Assembly (NCBI GenBank): GCA_963082975.1
Contig: OY720344.1
Location: 65,562,546-65,626,545, forward strand
Direction: 5' to 3'
DNA: 64,000 bases
Source of the DNA: Labia minor
Taxonomy: Eukaryota; Arthropoda; Insecta; Dermaptera; Spongiphoridae
Each line of letters begins with the position of its first letter. The stretch's first letter is position 1. A program made the translations under genes and the position numbers. Below the pieces are notes generated by a model. It was not told the origin of the DNA. It made no database searches and was given only the letters and a program-made list of their open reading frames with translations. Of the stretch, positions 48,374 through 61,189 are shown one piece after another.

Positions 48374-48600
48374 GATTCATTGTTTTAATTAAAAGTAAAT
48401 AAGTATATTCTTTAGGTAGCATTATCAGAAACACTTTTAGAAGTAATAAATTGTTATTGAATAATATATATTAAAAAAAAGAGGGATAATACAAATGATT
48501 TTATTTTTACTGAAAAATATTTATTGTTATAATTTTTTTTCATTTTATTATATATTATATTTTTTTTAAATAAATATATTTTTTGTTATATAATTTTTTT

Positions 48601-49395
48601 TTATCCAATCATTAATCTTTTACGTCCTCTTGTTCGTGCTTCCTCTAATCTTTTGAAAATTTTAGTATACATTTCACCCATTTCTTTTTTATAATATTGA
48701 AGTATAAAAGAAAATAAATCATCAGCATCTGAATGCGTACTTATTATGGCTCTTTCCAGAACATATAAATCCACTGCTTTATCTTCAGCGCTTGCTGAAT
48801 TATAACTTAGGCCAAAATCTAATAAATAGAGCTCTTTAGATTCTAATTTATATAACATGTTAGAAGTAGTCAAATCGCCATGAATTAAATTCTTTTTATG
48901 AATTTTCGCAATATTTATTCCGACAACTTGGGCCAAATCCTCTCTTGAAAGATTTTCATTAGGTTCATTTCGCTATAAAGTTAAAAAAAAATTAAAAACT
49001 GAGAAAAATAACCTAAACTGAAAAAGTATTTTTAGAAAATTTCATACTTACTTGTAGAATCTCTTTAAGAGTTGGTGCAATAATCTCTTCCATTATTATT
49101 TGTTTTAATTCAAAATCTACTTTATAAACATTTGGAGCAAGAACACCTAATATTTATAATCAGATTTCTGAAATTATTATATAAATTTTTTTATTTCATA
49201 TTCATTTTAATAATTACCTGCCTCTTTACACTTAATTAAAGCTTTTCCTTCGGCTTTTATTCGTTCTTTTGTTAATTGTTTGTCTAATTCTGGAAATCTA
49301 TATTTTTTTTCAAAACGTTCTTTTATTAAACATGATTTACCTTCAAATTCACTTCGATATAATCTAGCTTCTGCCCCTTGTTTTATAAGCTCCAT
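48601..49395 (-). CDS. TP53RK: TP53-regulating kinase / BUD32, KEOPS complex
   Basis: PRPK/Bud32 is the small atypical kinase/ATPase of KEOPS, needed for t6A modification of ANN-decoding tRNAs. Three exons: 49395-49218, 49146-49052, 48972-48601, giving 214 residues, near the minimal kinase core (human 253). Features: ELIKQGAEARLY nucleotide-binding strand, LIKERFEKKYRFPELD with the catalytic Lys and RYR-like helix, LTKERIKAEGKAL, IMEEI hinge, catalytic loop IHGDLTTSNML, DFGLS metal-binding motif, and the basic end RTRGRKRLMIG typical of Bud32. All kinase-critical residues are present. It is divergent from RRP15 with 324 bp between starts. Confidence 0.94.
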
Positions 49396-49719
49396 TGTAT
49401 TTTAGAAGAAATATAAATATCTTTATTTAAATCTAAAATGTGTGTGATACAAAGGTATCATAAATATATTTATTAATATAGTCTGTGAATAATACCTAAT
49501 ATAATAGTTGTAGTTTTTGAACTTTATGTCAATTTAAAATGGGGAATTTATTGTGATTTTCATTAATTTTTCGAGTTTTTTTTTGTTGAAACGTTAACCA
49601 ATCTGAATTTTCTTGTCAACCTAACTCAGATCAAAATATAAACTTGTATTTAAAATATTCCACGTGTTTCATCATCTATGTATTTTTAATTTGAAATTCT
49701 TTAGAAAATTAAAATAAAA
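49396..49719. promoter_or_regulatory. Bidirectional promoter region, TP53RK/RRP15
   Basis: The 324 bp separate the divergent start codons of TP53RK and RRP15. It contains no strong TATA element; moderately GC-richer words (ACCAATCTGAATTTTCTTG, CCACGTGTTTCATC with an E-box CACGTG at about 49661) occur near the RRP15 side. Confidence 0.4.
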
Positions 49720-51554
49720 ATGGATAATAAATCGATTGATTATTCTGATTCGGATGGTAATATTAAATAATATATATTTATTTATTCTTGGAATCATTTT
49801 AATATAATTATAATATCATTTTTTGAAATATAAGTTTGCAGAAAATGTTTTTTTCTTTTTTTACCTTTATTTTATTTAACCAAAAATCTTATTATTATTA
49901 TATATTATTGAAATCAATTTTTTTTATTAAGGTAATAGTGATAGTGATAAGTCATGTGGTACAAATGAAAATGATAATTCATCAGATAATAAACCTACGA
50001 ATTTTGATTTGGAAAACGCTACTAATTCAGAAAATGGTGACGATTCAAGTGAAGATGAAAAAATGGTTACAGAAGAATCTGAAAATGTAGAAGATTTTAC
50101 CGGCAATAAGGGACTTGCTGATGTGATGTCAAAAATTTTAAACACCAAGAGGTATGTTAATTCATTGCTTGTATAAAAAACCTTATTTTTATAATTTTTT
50201 TAAAATTATTTTTTAGACCAAAAAATAAGAAAACAATAGTACTTGCTAAAGCTAAAAAAATATCTAATTTAAAATCTCTAGATAAGCCTGTTGAAGAAGG
50301 ATTTGAAATTGTTGGAGAAAATAATGAGCCAAAAGCAGATTTAGAAGAAAATAATAAGACAATTGAAAAAACAAAAATTGATTCTCAAACAAAAAAATTA
50401 TTGCTTGAATATAAGGTAGGCATTTATTTTTTTATTTTTCAGCATTCATAAATTCGTATTTTCATTATTAACTAAAAGAATCGGTAATTGTTTACAAAAA
50501 CGGAAGGTTCAGGGATTTAGATAAAACTTTACCAGTGGATTACTTTTTTATTTCCAATAATTATATTAGCAAAGTAAATGATTAGTGAATTAGTCATAAA
50601 ACATTACTAAATGGCTGCTCATTTTTCTCTCAAAATTTAATTATTTTTATCTCGGGAAACTAGAAGCGACCAAGAAATATTGCATAAGGAAAGTTTCTTT
50701 GGAATTACAAAAGAAATTCACTGGTAAAGTTTTATCCAAATTCGTTTTTATAAACAAATACCAAAAAAAATTTTTACATAACTAAATTTACATTTCAGAA
50801 AAATATATTTTATATAACAAAAATCCATATTTTTTTATTCTATTTATAAAAGTTTTATTTTGTAAATTAATTAAAATCTTAAAAAATATTTAATCCTTAT
50901 ATATTTATAAATGAAGGATTTAAAATAAAAATAATTTGTTTCTTATTATAAAAACATAATATTTAAATAAATTGTTTTATTTTTTAGATTAATAAAAAAA
51001 AAATCGATTCACGGGGTAGAACGAAACCATCCATCCTTAACAGGGAAAAAGAACGAGAATTATCGAAAATAGCAACAAAGTATTAAATGTTTCATATTTA
51101 ATAAATTAAATAAAAATTTAAAATGATTATTTTCTTTTATTAATATATCTTATATGTAATTTTGCAGAGGAATAATTCAGTTATTCAATGCAGTTCATAA
51201 ACAACAAAATTTATTAAATTCTAAATTAAATACCGCTGGAAAATCGTTGGTTAAAAGAGACAAAATAATGAAAGAAATTTCAAATGACAAAAAGTCATTT
51301 CTTGATATTATTGTAAATTCTGGAATAAATCAAAAAGCGGAAGAAAAAGAAGATAATGAAATTAAGGTAAAAATTATATTTTAAACAATGAATGTTCCAA
51401 AAACTAATTTTTTTAATACATTTGTTTTTACATAAAGACCGAACCTGAATCTTCTGATGATGGTGATGATGCACCTTCGAATAATTGGTCTGTACTACGT
51501 CAAGATTTTATGCAAAAGGCAAATCTTAAAGACTGGGATAAAGAAGAACAATAA
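49720..51554 (+). CDS. RRP15: RRP15-like ribosomal RNA processing protein
   Basis: Rrp15 is a nucleolar pre-60S factor needed for 27S/32S rRNA processing. Six exons: 49720-49756, 49932-50151, 50217-50415, 50988-51079, 51168-51366, 51438-51554; phases agree, giving 287 residues (human 282). The N-terminal half is acidic and low complexity (DYSDSDG, NSDSDK, DDSSEDEK). The family segment begins NKGLADVMSKILNTK, followed by a Lys-rich linker, KPSILNREKERELSKIATKG, and IIQLFNAVHKQQNLLNSKL. The C-terminus NNWSVLRQDFMQKANLKDWDKE is the usual RRP15 ending. A MITE lies in the third intron. AATAAA at 51602-51607 is a likely polyadenylation signal. Confidence 0.94.
50483..50762. mobile_element. MITE with ~60-bp inverted repeats in an RRP15 intron
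   Basis: The arms start GGTAATTGTTTACAAAAACG and (reverse complement of the right end) GGTATTTGTTTATAAAAACG, and continue inward with GATAAAACTTTACCAGTGAA-type sequence in both arms. It lies entirely within intron 50416-50987 and has no coding capacity. Confidence 0.8.
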
Positions 51555-51601
51555 TTATCCAAAAATTTGTCATTACATATTTATTTTATCTTGTATATAT
51601 A

Positions 51602-51607
51602 AATAAA
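51602..51607 (+). terminator. RRP15 polyadenylation signal
   Basis: AATAAA lies 47 bases past the stop codon, followed by a T-rich stretch. Confidence 0.5.
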
Positions 51608-51792
51608 TTTTTTGTTTTATATTTTAAACTTATTTATTATCATTAAATAATTAATTTATTATTATAATTAAATAACATTATATAATGTATCATTTGGGGT
51701 AAAAAGTTACAGAGCCCCTATATATGTAGTAAGAGTGTTCAAAATGGGTAAATAAGAAAACTGTGGTTTTCCTAGTAGTCGTTTCAGTCTAG

Positions 51793-51860
51793 CAGAGGCG
51801 GGGAACTTTTTTTTTTATCTTTGGAGGCCACTTTAATAACGGGAACGCATAAAATTAAAT
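51793..51860 (+). mobile_element. Truncated hAT-like terminus
   Basis: CAGAGGCGGGGAACTTTTTT resembles hAT MITE ends and the sequence at 23880, but no matching right end or duplication was found. Confidence 0.4.
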
Positions 51861-52050
51861 AAATGCAACTTTTGTTCTTTTATTGTTTTTGTAGTTTTAT
51901 TAATTTATTTCATTATGAAGAAGTAATACAAAACATTATCATTTATTTATTAATTGGCTACTATTAACATAAAACTTGTTCTTAAAATAATAACTTTTGC
52001 TAATGTTAGATTTTAATTATTTTTTAAGATAGAAATGTAGAATTATATAA

Positions 52051-52357
52051 CAGGCCTTAAACTATGGGTCGCGACCCCAAAGGGGGTCGCATAGCAAAAT
52101 TCTGGGGTCGCGAGAGATTTTAATGTCAAATATTTAAATACACGATTTTCTAACATCTAGAATCTAGAAATTATACAAATACACACCTAGATTCTAAATG
52201 TGTATTTGCGCATTTAGATTTGTATGTATGTATATTGTTACCTGATAAATAAATCATCAAAAATATTTATATATCTTTCTTTTATATTTATATGAGGTCG
52301 CCAGGAAACTCACAATCATAAATGGGGTCGCGAATGAAAAAAGTTTAAGAAGCTCTG
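52051..52357. mobile_element. hAT-type MITE, 307 bp
   Basis: Perfect 8-bp duplication TTATATAA (52043-52050 and 52358-52365). The ends are CAGGCCTTAAACTATGGGTC and, in reverse complement, CAGAGCTTCTTAAACTTTTT. GGTCGCGA words lie near both ends. The interior contains a repeated TAGAATCTAGA/TAGATTCTAAATG section. Confidence 0.9.
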
Positions 52358-52365
52358 TTATATAA

Positions 52366-55300
52366 CAATAAAATATATAAACGAAAAAACACCTCGCAAC
52401 AATCATTAAATCATTTCAAATTTTGATGCAAAATTTAAGTTAGAATTATAGAAATACTATCAAGAATGAAACAAAGATTGATTGATCCTGATTTTAAATG
52501 TATAGCTTTAAGAGGTCCACTAAATGAGCATCTGTAATTTATCTTCTCAAATTCGTTTTGTTATCCTTTTTAGTACCTGGTAATCAACAAGTAATAAAAA
52601 TATTTTGTCACCTTAGACCCGACTTAAACCAAAACTTTTGGTTCAGTATTCAAATGCTAACTGCTATTAACACCAGTAGTTACTAAAACTTACATTCATA
52701 CCGTTTTTATTTATACCATTAATTTCCAAATTACTCCAATCTATTGATAGCTAAATATTTACATAATAAAGACGTAGCTTTTCTTGGAGTCGCACAAAAA
52801 ACTCACGTAGACCTCTGGTTCACTATCTATTATTTATAGTCCTCCAATTTTTCTCTACAGACAAGTAAATTTCTAGTTGAATTCTTCAGGTCATACAATG
52901 TAGACATAGAAAAGATAGTAAACTTTAAAATGAAGCATTGTGTGGTCAAGAATTTTATAAATAAATATATATATATATTTTTAAAAGAAATATGTTTGAT
53001 ATAAAATATTCAATTATATATATTATACAATAGATTCATTAATTTTAAAAAATACTAAAAGTATAAATTGATCTATTTCAATCTAAATATGAAAAATATT
53101 TTATAAAAATGTACAATACCCGACTAAAAAAAGTTAAAAATTTGAGTTGGAAATTGAATCTATTAATAATTATTTAAACATAATGGAAGTTCAAAGTTTT
53201 ATTATTAATTAAATCCATACCTATTTAAAAAAAACAAAAAATTTAAACAAATATTTTGTGTGAATATGTATATATACAGGATTCTGACTCACAATCAGAG
53301 ACTTATTTCTTGGATTATTTTCCAATGATGAAAGTGATTAAAATAATACAAAAATAATAATTTTCAATTTAGCTAAAAAAAATAACATTTTTAATTGATG
53401 TATAGCTCACTATTCATCTTAATTTTGTATTAATTAAAAAGAAACATTTTTTAAAATAAATATTTTTTATTAAATATGGATTTATGTTCTCCATATTTTG
53501 TTTGATTACAACCATTACAATATAATATATATATATATATATCAATTTTATAATATTTATTGTGCATTATTATCATATACATTTGTTCAATTTGTTTAAA
53601 CAAAGTTTCTTTTGATCTAAAAAGTAATACACTTTATTTTTATATTTTATATTTTTTTTACAAAAAGAAAACTTTTACATCTATAAGTATATACTTTATT
53701 AATACTTTAATCTAATAATTTTTTGCCTTTTATTTGCATTTAACAAAGATTTGGTTGATTCTCAAAATCTTGAGAAATCTTTAAATTTATTTTTCAAAAA
53801 TATTTTACCTAAATAAATCACAGCATTTTAAAATGGTTAATTTTTCTATTTTTATTTTCTTTTCCTTGAACAGGCACTTTAATCTTTCCAAAAGTGAATG
53901 AATTAAATTAATTTATAAGTTGAAGCATATTAATAGAGAGAAGTAATATTTAATTCTACTATATTCTAATGTTGTTATATTCTACATAGCACAATATCCA
54001 TAATATTCAATTTTACACCATAATTATTTTTTAAAACCTTTCACATAAATATTTCTTCTTATTTAGATTCAAAATAATAAAAAAACTTTAAGACATATAA
54101 CAGACAGTAAATATACGTTGGAATTATAAAGGAAAAGTAGATAATCTTGTGAGTTATTTTACTTATATTTTCTGAATTTTTATCAATTTTAGATCACTGC
54201 TAAACCAAATATACCATATTTTATTTCTTCTATAACCATATCCTTAATATTATTTCATTTATTATATTATTGTTTCGGAATTAATTAATTTATTTTTTAT
54301 AAAGTAATTCAATACAAAAATCTATGATACAAAATTGGAATTAATTTTTGAACAAAAAATAAAAAATACTTATCATTCTTTTAAATTTATTCTTAATATC
54401 TTATTATTTATTAATTAATTATTATTGATTAGTTAACACTTTATATTTTTAATCATTTAAACCACTTTTCTTTTTTTTAAATAACTTAACTGTTCAACTA
54501 AAAAATTGATATTCAAAAATTATCTAGTTGGACTTAATTATATATGTAGTTAAATATATTGAACACCACACACATTTGTATAAAGAGTAAATTTTTTAAA
54601 TATTTAAAAAAAAAATATTTTTTAAATTTATTATGATGAATTAAATTTTTATTATTATTAAATAAATAAAATATTCTTTCCTTTTTTATACAAATCATTT
54701 TTAATCAAGAAACTCCTTAAATAGAATTCTTTTTTTACAAATTAAATATTTTGAGTTTATAATTTAATTTTAAAATCTAATTTTTCATTTAGGTTATTAA
54801 ATTTAACTTTATGATCTAATATGAAAATATTTGACTAAAGATTATTTATATATATATTTCTCTTTATTTAATAGATCATTATTTAAATGATGTGGCTCGA
54901 ATTCGTTGCTTTTCTTCTTTACTAACAATATACAATACAGGATTAGAAAATATTTTTAAATTCATGTTAGTTTATTATTTTTGACTTAAAGACCATTAAT
55001 TAATTTAATGGAAATTTTTTTATATTGATTAACGAATAAATATTCTATACTTTTTTAAATAGAATTTATTATGTATTAATATATTTTAAAGTGATTATTT
55101 GTAAATATTATGGGATTTTGTATTTATTGATTTATCTTCAAAATTTTTATGATGCTAAATAAAAAAAGTATATAAATTTAACTTTTAAGGAATTTTTTAT
55201 TCTAATCAATATAAATGTATATATTTAAACACATATTTATTTGTTTTTAGATTTTCTTTTAGCAAATTCATGTATTTTTAAGAATTTTTTGAGCCCAATA

Positions 55301-57858
55301 ATAATAAAATGAACATTTTTCAATTTCTACTATATATTATAGATTGAATATATTTTATAAGAGTTGTGATTAATATAATTTTTAATTAATATAACTACAC
55401 TAAAAAAAATATTACAATCATGTGCTTTAGAATTAAATTACTGATTGGGGATACGTTAAGATTTATTTTTTTTTTAAAATACTGTAATTATGTACTATTT
55501 TAAGATTTCATAATTTATTTGTTTAGTTTTTTAAAATTTAAATCAATTGAGAAAATAAATAGTTTTAGAATATCTGATTTTTCAAATAATAATCTATAAC
55601 AAAACGAAATTTTTATCATGTGAAATATTCCTTAGTAAATACACCTTGAATCTTAATTGATGTGAATTTTTATTAAGCATTTGTTTTATATTAAATTAAA
55701 TCACTGAAATCACTAATTTAGTCTTAAATTCAAAACTTTTAATAATATATAATTCAAAAATTTTAAATTTTTTTTATGATAAATAAATTAAACTTGTGTT
55801 CTAGTTTTCAAATTATACAAATAATTGTATTATGCTATTTCTACAATCAGAGATTCTATTTTATCTTAAATTTACCAAAACAATCTTAAGAAGGTTATAA
55901 AGTATGAACCACTACAATATTATAAGGAAAAATTATTTAATCTGTACTATATTTTTCCGATCATATCTTCTGATCTTCATCTTTTTGATTTTATCGTTGT
56001 TCACAATAAACTTACAATCATAATTCATATATACTAGGAAGCTTAAAAAGAAAATAATACTTTTATTTAATATTTCAATTATAAAAAATTATCAACAATA
56101 TTATTTAAACAAAGAAATATCATTTAATTACATAATTTTAAAAAAATCTCTTAAAAATCTTTGGTATTCAAACTATTTTTCGAGTCAAAATTACTCTTTT
56201 TTTTTGAAGACACAAACAATACACAAATATTGTGTTTTATGAGCATTTACATGTTATTAGATTATATAAAAAGTTTATCAGAGGTTGATTATATATATAT
56301 ATATATTATTTTGTTTTTAAATTTCTATTATATTTAGATTATTTAAATAATATACATAATTAAATTTTCAGTCAATTTAGAATAAAGTTTGAGAATAGTT
56401 ATTTAATAACATGTAAAAAAAAAATAAAACCATTATGGTGGGCTTTTTATCTACAATAATTATTAAATTTAATATTTTTCTATCTTAAAATGTTACTTAA
56501 GTTTTTTGTTTAAATATTGAGAAGTATAACTATTCTCAAATTATAATTTATCCTAATTTAAATTTACCTTTAATATAAAGAATTATTAATAAACATTTAA
56601 CATTTAACTGTTTAATACAAATTTATATATATTTTTATTAAATTTTTATAAATACACTTTTGAGGTCATTGAAAACCAATGTTCTAAGCTACTCTTTCGA
56701 TTTTTTCATTATGAGAAATTTCTACTTTTTGCCTTCTAATTATTTATTTAATTTCAATGTATAAAAATACAAGCTTTTGTTTTGTTATAAATAATAATCA
56801 AAATAACGTATTGGAACCTAACAAAAATGTTCCTTACAGTTCATTTTAATATTTCTAATTTGTTTTTGTTTTATTTTTGGAAAAAATACATCTCTTTTAC
56901 ATGAATCAACTAAAAATTTAATTTATATTAAAGAAATTATTTTAAATAATTGTTTATGTCCTAGTCGAAATAATTAAATATCATTTCTATTTTATCTATG
57001 CATTTATATATTTAATTTATTTCTAATATGCATTTTAAATTGAATGATTATTTTATTTCAATTTTTTTCTAATAATTAAGTAGATTTTATCTACTGAAGT
57101 ATATATTTCAAAAATACTAATACTTGTTTTTTACCCGATTTATTAGAAAAAAAAATTAAAAAGTAAAAAGGCTAATTATTAATTTTCCAATTTATTTGTT
57201 TTTTTTATACATTTTAGACATTTCAAAAAAGAAAAAACATATTGAACCAAGTATTTACAATTATTATATTTTAAAGACACTTATTGTTAATAAATAATAC
57301 AAGTATTAAGAATATCAGATCATTTAGAACCGGTGCCTACCAATATGAATGTTTGAAGAATGTTTTCACAACAATTGATAAATTTTTCAATATGACATTT
57401 TCTTCAATTAAATTGTTTTTTAAATTATAATTTATTTTATACTTTTTTTCTAAAATATGATTTGTCTTTCAATTCATTTTGATTTTTAAAAAATTGTATA
57501 ATTATGTTATTATATTTGTTAAAATATGTAACTTTTCCTCTTAAGAAAATTGAATACATTTTATTGGTCTAGCTGTGTTATATAAGAAAAAGAATTTCAC
57601 AATTTTTCTAATTATATAATATTAATTTTTTTTATTAAAGGTATATATTTTTATATAGAGAAGTATATAAATTTGGCCAAAATTTGCAGCACCCTATAAG
57701 CTCTTTACTCAATTATAATGGTGCATTTGATATGCAATTTTTGAAGAGTATTATAAGAAGTAGAAATTTAGAAATTTTCTATAAATTCTTTATAACAAGC
57801 TTTAATTGTTTTATGTAGCTTAGAACGATTTGGTCTCCTTTTTTTGATCGTTGTCTCC
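52366..57858. other. Gene desert, AT-rich
   Basis: Roughly 5.5 kb of strongly AT-biased sequence with no coding exon, RNA gene or element that I recognise; the right part may include a long 3' untranslated region of the PPxY gene. Confidence 0.5.
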
Positions 57859-59643
57859 CTAAACTCTGCTTTCTCGTATTTCTCCTGGCCTGAACTCCTC
57901 CTCTTCTTCCAATGCAGCACTCCTGCTTGTCAATTCATCCATACTGTAGGCATGCATTCGTAATTGTCGAACAATTTCATCATAGGAAGGTGGCATGTCT
58001 GCTATTGTACGTGCACTTCCAAATATAGATTCATAAGTTGGAGGTGGTAATCCCGCTGATAGGCAAATGTCCTTGCTGTCCGTTGTTTCAGCTAAACTAG
58101 AATCGACCGATGTAGCTGTTACTGCAGCCGAGGCCCGTGCAACATTCTCACCCAACTCAATCAGGTCCAGACCACTGCAAAAATAAAATAACATACTTAC
58201 ATTCCAATACAATATTCAAATGTATAAATAATAACAAATTAATAATGTAAATTAACATATACAAAATTCTTTAAAAGAATGATTAGAGATTGCTTAATAA
58301 AACTGAAATACAACTGAATACAATTATAAATTAAATATGTATTTATGTATTAAATACCAATTTAAAATATTAAAATTAATTACTTTATAAAAGTGATTTT
58401 TTCAGACCAAAGGATTTGAAATAATTATTAGTTGAAAGTAAAATTTTGGAAGTGGAATTTTCTTATTATTTCTACTCAATCCAAGCATATGGTATCTATA
58501 CTTATTCTTTTCTTTTGTTAGATAAATTTTTCCTTTACAATATGATTTTATTTTACATATTTTTATCAAATCAATAAAAGAATAAAATAATTTAAAAAAA
58601 TAAATAAATTTCAAATCAGTAAACATAAAAATATATATATCACAATAGAAGAGAATTTTTCATATCCTTTAACTATTAATCTCACTTAGCAACACTATTT
58701 TTCTAAGCCACTTTCATTTCATTCTTAATAAAAGCAGTATAAAGTTTTTTTTTTTAATTTTGAATGCCTACACTTGACCTATCTACGTGGTCCTTAGAAA
58801 GATAAATATTTAAGTTTAACATCGTAACCAAGGAAATGAAAGGAGGGAAAAGATGTTAAATTTTACAACATCGGAAAACAAAATAAAATAAAAAAAAACA
58901 ATAATATTTGAAACAAATAATTTTTGGGTATACGAAGTCAAATCGATAAAATCTCTTATTTTACAAATAATTGAAAATGAACTATTACTTTGATCTAATT
59001 TGTAAATAATAAATGCAATAAATGTTATATAATTATGAGATAATATATTTAATTTATGAATATAGTGGATTACTATACATTTTGACAAGTTCAAATAATT
59101 ATTGTTCATCAATGAGTAATGTCTAATATGTTGAACTTAATATGTTCATATGTTTATACCTTATTAGTTAGTCTATTTTGTTGAAAAAACAAATATTGTT
59201 TTCTATAATTCTGAATTTACCAATATATTAGATTATTTAGAAATGCTTAATTTATTGTTAAAATCTTTTTCAATAAAATGGAATAGAATATATAGTAAAA
59301 ATATCACCTAGTGTCCGCATGCAATTGTGCAAAAACAGATCCGTCGACGACAAGCATCCTGCCATATGGAAGTAGAATGATTGTAGGTGTAGCCCCAACA
59401 CCCCCGGGATCTACACTTAAACCCAATTCACTAGCGGATGCTGAGTTAAGATCGGAACCCGATTGGCAGCAACAACGTCGACGACAGAGTGCTCGACAAC
59501 ACGGTGCACCCCAACAACAGTACGCTACGATGAAACATAACACAGCTAACATCACAACCAGGGCTGCAGCACCCTGACTTGGCTGACCGGGTGGCGGTGG
59601 TGGCCCTGGACCTGAAGCTCCCGATCCCGGTGTTGTACCCATT
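57859..59643 (-). CDS. Single-pass membrane protein with Cys cluster and two PPxY motifs (3' exons)
   Basis: Two exons join in frame: 59643-59308 (acceptor TTCATTTGCAG, donor CTAG|GTGATA) and 58174-57859 (acceptor TTTTTGCAG). From ATG 59642 the product has 216 residues. A Gly/Pro-rich segment (about 5-23) is followed by a hydrophobic helix (about 25-44, ALVVMLAVLCFIVAY) and a Cys/Arg cluster (CCWGAPCCRALCRRRCCC), probably palmitoylated at the cytosolic face. The tail contains PPTY (156-159) and PPSY (173-176), ligands for WW domains of NEDD4-type ubiquitin ligases, then an acidic stretch. This layout is shared by membrane adaptors such as the WBP1/VOPP1 type, but I see no specific homology. 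The first exon keeps an open frame upstream of ATG, so a signal-peptide exon may lie further right or outside the window. Function and name unknown. Confidence 0.75.
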
Positions 59644-60125
59644 GTCCTGCAAATGAAAGTAAAAATTAAACTTACATATCTCATAAAACATAACAACATA
59701 CAAGAATTTCCAGAAATGAACCTACAAACTTCTAGAAAATGAAATGCTTCATAAGGATCAACCTTAAAAAATGCACTTTTGTATAGAAACGATACCCTAA
59801 ATAGGGGTTTTTGAAAAAAAAAAAATTAAATAAATATTGTAATGACATGAATAAGATATTTGATACATTTCTATACACCTTGAATATATATATATATTTG
59901 CAAAATAGAACATGATATTTATTGGGGTATAAAAAAATCACTTTTTCAAATCATTCTTAAACGAAAAAAATTGATGGACTTGTTTCATTTTAAAAGATTA
60001 TTGTTTAAATGAATCAAATTATATGATCTATGAATATATTTAATTTTTTTGTTGGTTTCTTGAAAATCATTTTTAAACATAATCATATTCAATATCAAAA
60101 CTAGGGCAATTAGAACTAAAAAAAT
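59644..60125. other. Intron or 5' flank of the PPxY gene
   Basis: AT-rich, with a short TA tract near 59886; no upstream exon identified. Confidence 0.5.
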
Positions 60126-60652
60126 CTGGACTGTCTCCACTGAACAATCTCGCAAATTTGAATTGAATTAATTAACATATATTATATTTATAAATTAAAT
60201 TTAATTAAATTATAAATTAAAATTAATAAATAATATTTATTAAACCAGCGCGTGTTTGGCTCTTTGTTGATGGCACCACGTCACGTGCTGGCGCGTGATT
60301 ACCAGTCAACGTATTAAAAAATTAATTCTGGTTCTTTCAGTGATTCAATAAGCTGAAATTGAATATATAGCAATTTTATACAATTTTTAATCATGTGGAA
60401 AACTATCAAAAATATATCTTTATTTTTACGGTCAGTTTAGAGGAAAAAAATGAAAACGTTGTAGGTAATGATCCTCTTCCGGATGAGCTACATTTCTCAA
60501 AAATTGATAGAAAACTACGAATTTTGAATATTGCCCGTGTAGCAAATTTCATTTTTCTCAAACTTGGTGAAAATGACGCAGGGACCTTCAAAACGTATAA
60601 AAACATCAAATTCTCGACATCGAAAATTTTCATAATCGCAATACTATCTCTG
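60126..60652 (+). repeat. Family B repeat without its microsatellite
   Basis: Same orientation and landmarks as 14082-14721: CTGGACTGTCTCCACTGAAC at the left, GGCACCACGTCACGTGCTGG core and AATACTATCTCTG at the right. About 90 bp, including the CA/GACA tract, are missing between AAATTTCATTTTTCTCAAAC and TGGTGAAAATGA. The 86- and 75-codon frames across it are repeat sequence. Confidence 0.85.
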
Positions 60653-60655
60653 TAA

Positions 60656-61070
60656 AATGAATAAAACCAAAATTTAAATCAATATACATATATAACTACG
60701 AAGAACACACAAAGGCCTTTTTGGTTAATAGTTTTTTGTTGAAAATTTCTCTTATATAGCTTTAAATTTATATCTTCATTTTTACAACTATTATATAAAA
60801 CTTAATTTTCTATCACTTTTAATATTCCCCTAAATTAATTGTATGCTTTATTCTATATGTTATAATGGGTTATTCTTCACTTTTCATTATAATAATACTC
60901 CTTTATTGTAATTTAACGAATTCGCTGTAACCAATACATATTTAGACATTATAGATTTCTTCTTCATATTTGAACTCATTTTTCTAGATTTATAGTAGTT
61001 AGTATCTTTAAAATTTAATATTCCATAATGAATTAGTTTTATTAAAATTATATCATTATATTATTTGATG
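60656..61070. other. AT-rich stretch
   Basis: Nothing recognised. Confidence 0.6.
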
Positions 61071-61072
61071 TA

Positions 61073-61187
61073 CAGTGACGGAAAATAGTAAACGCCAGCG
61101 TATCGCTATTGTAGAGCAATGGAAATGTGCCTACCGGTTGATTGTCTGATACAGTGCCGCCTTAGCGTTTACTTTTTTCCATCACTG
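61073..61187. mobile_element. Tc1-like MITE, 115 bp
   Basis: It starts CAGTGACGGAAAATAGTAAA and ends, in reverse complement, CAGTGATGGAAAAAAGTAAA, about 22 of 24 positions matching, with TA on both sides as for Tc1/mariner elements. The interior of some 65 bp is GC-richer and non-coding. Confidence 0.85.
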
Positions 61188-61189
61188 TA

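Noticed and set aside
59311..59577. 88-codon plus-strand frame opposite the PPxY gene
   Set aside because: Antisense shadow of the exon at 59308-59643; the minus frame has splice sites, a transmembrane helix and continuity with the next exon.
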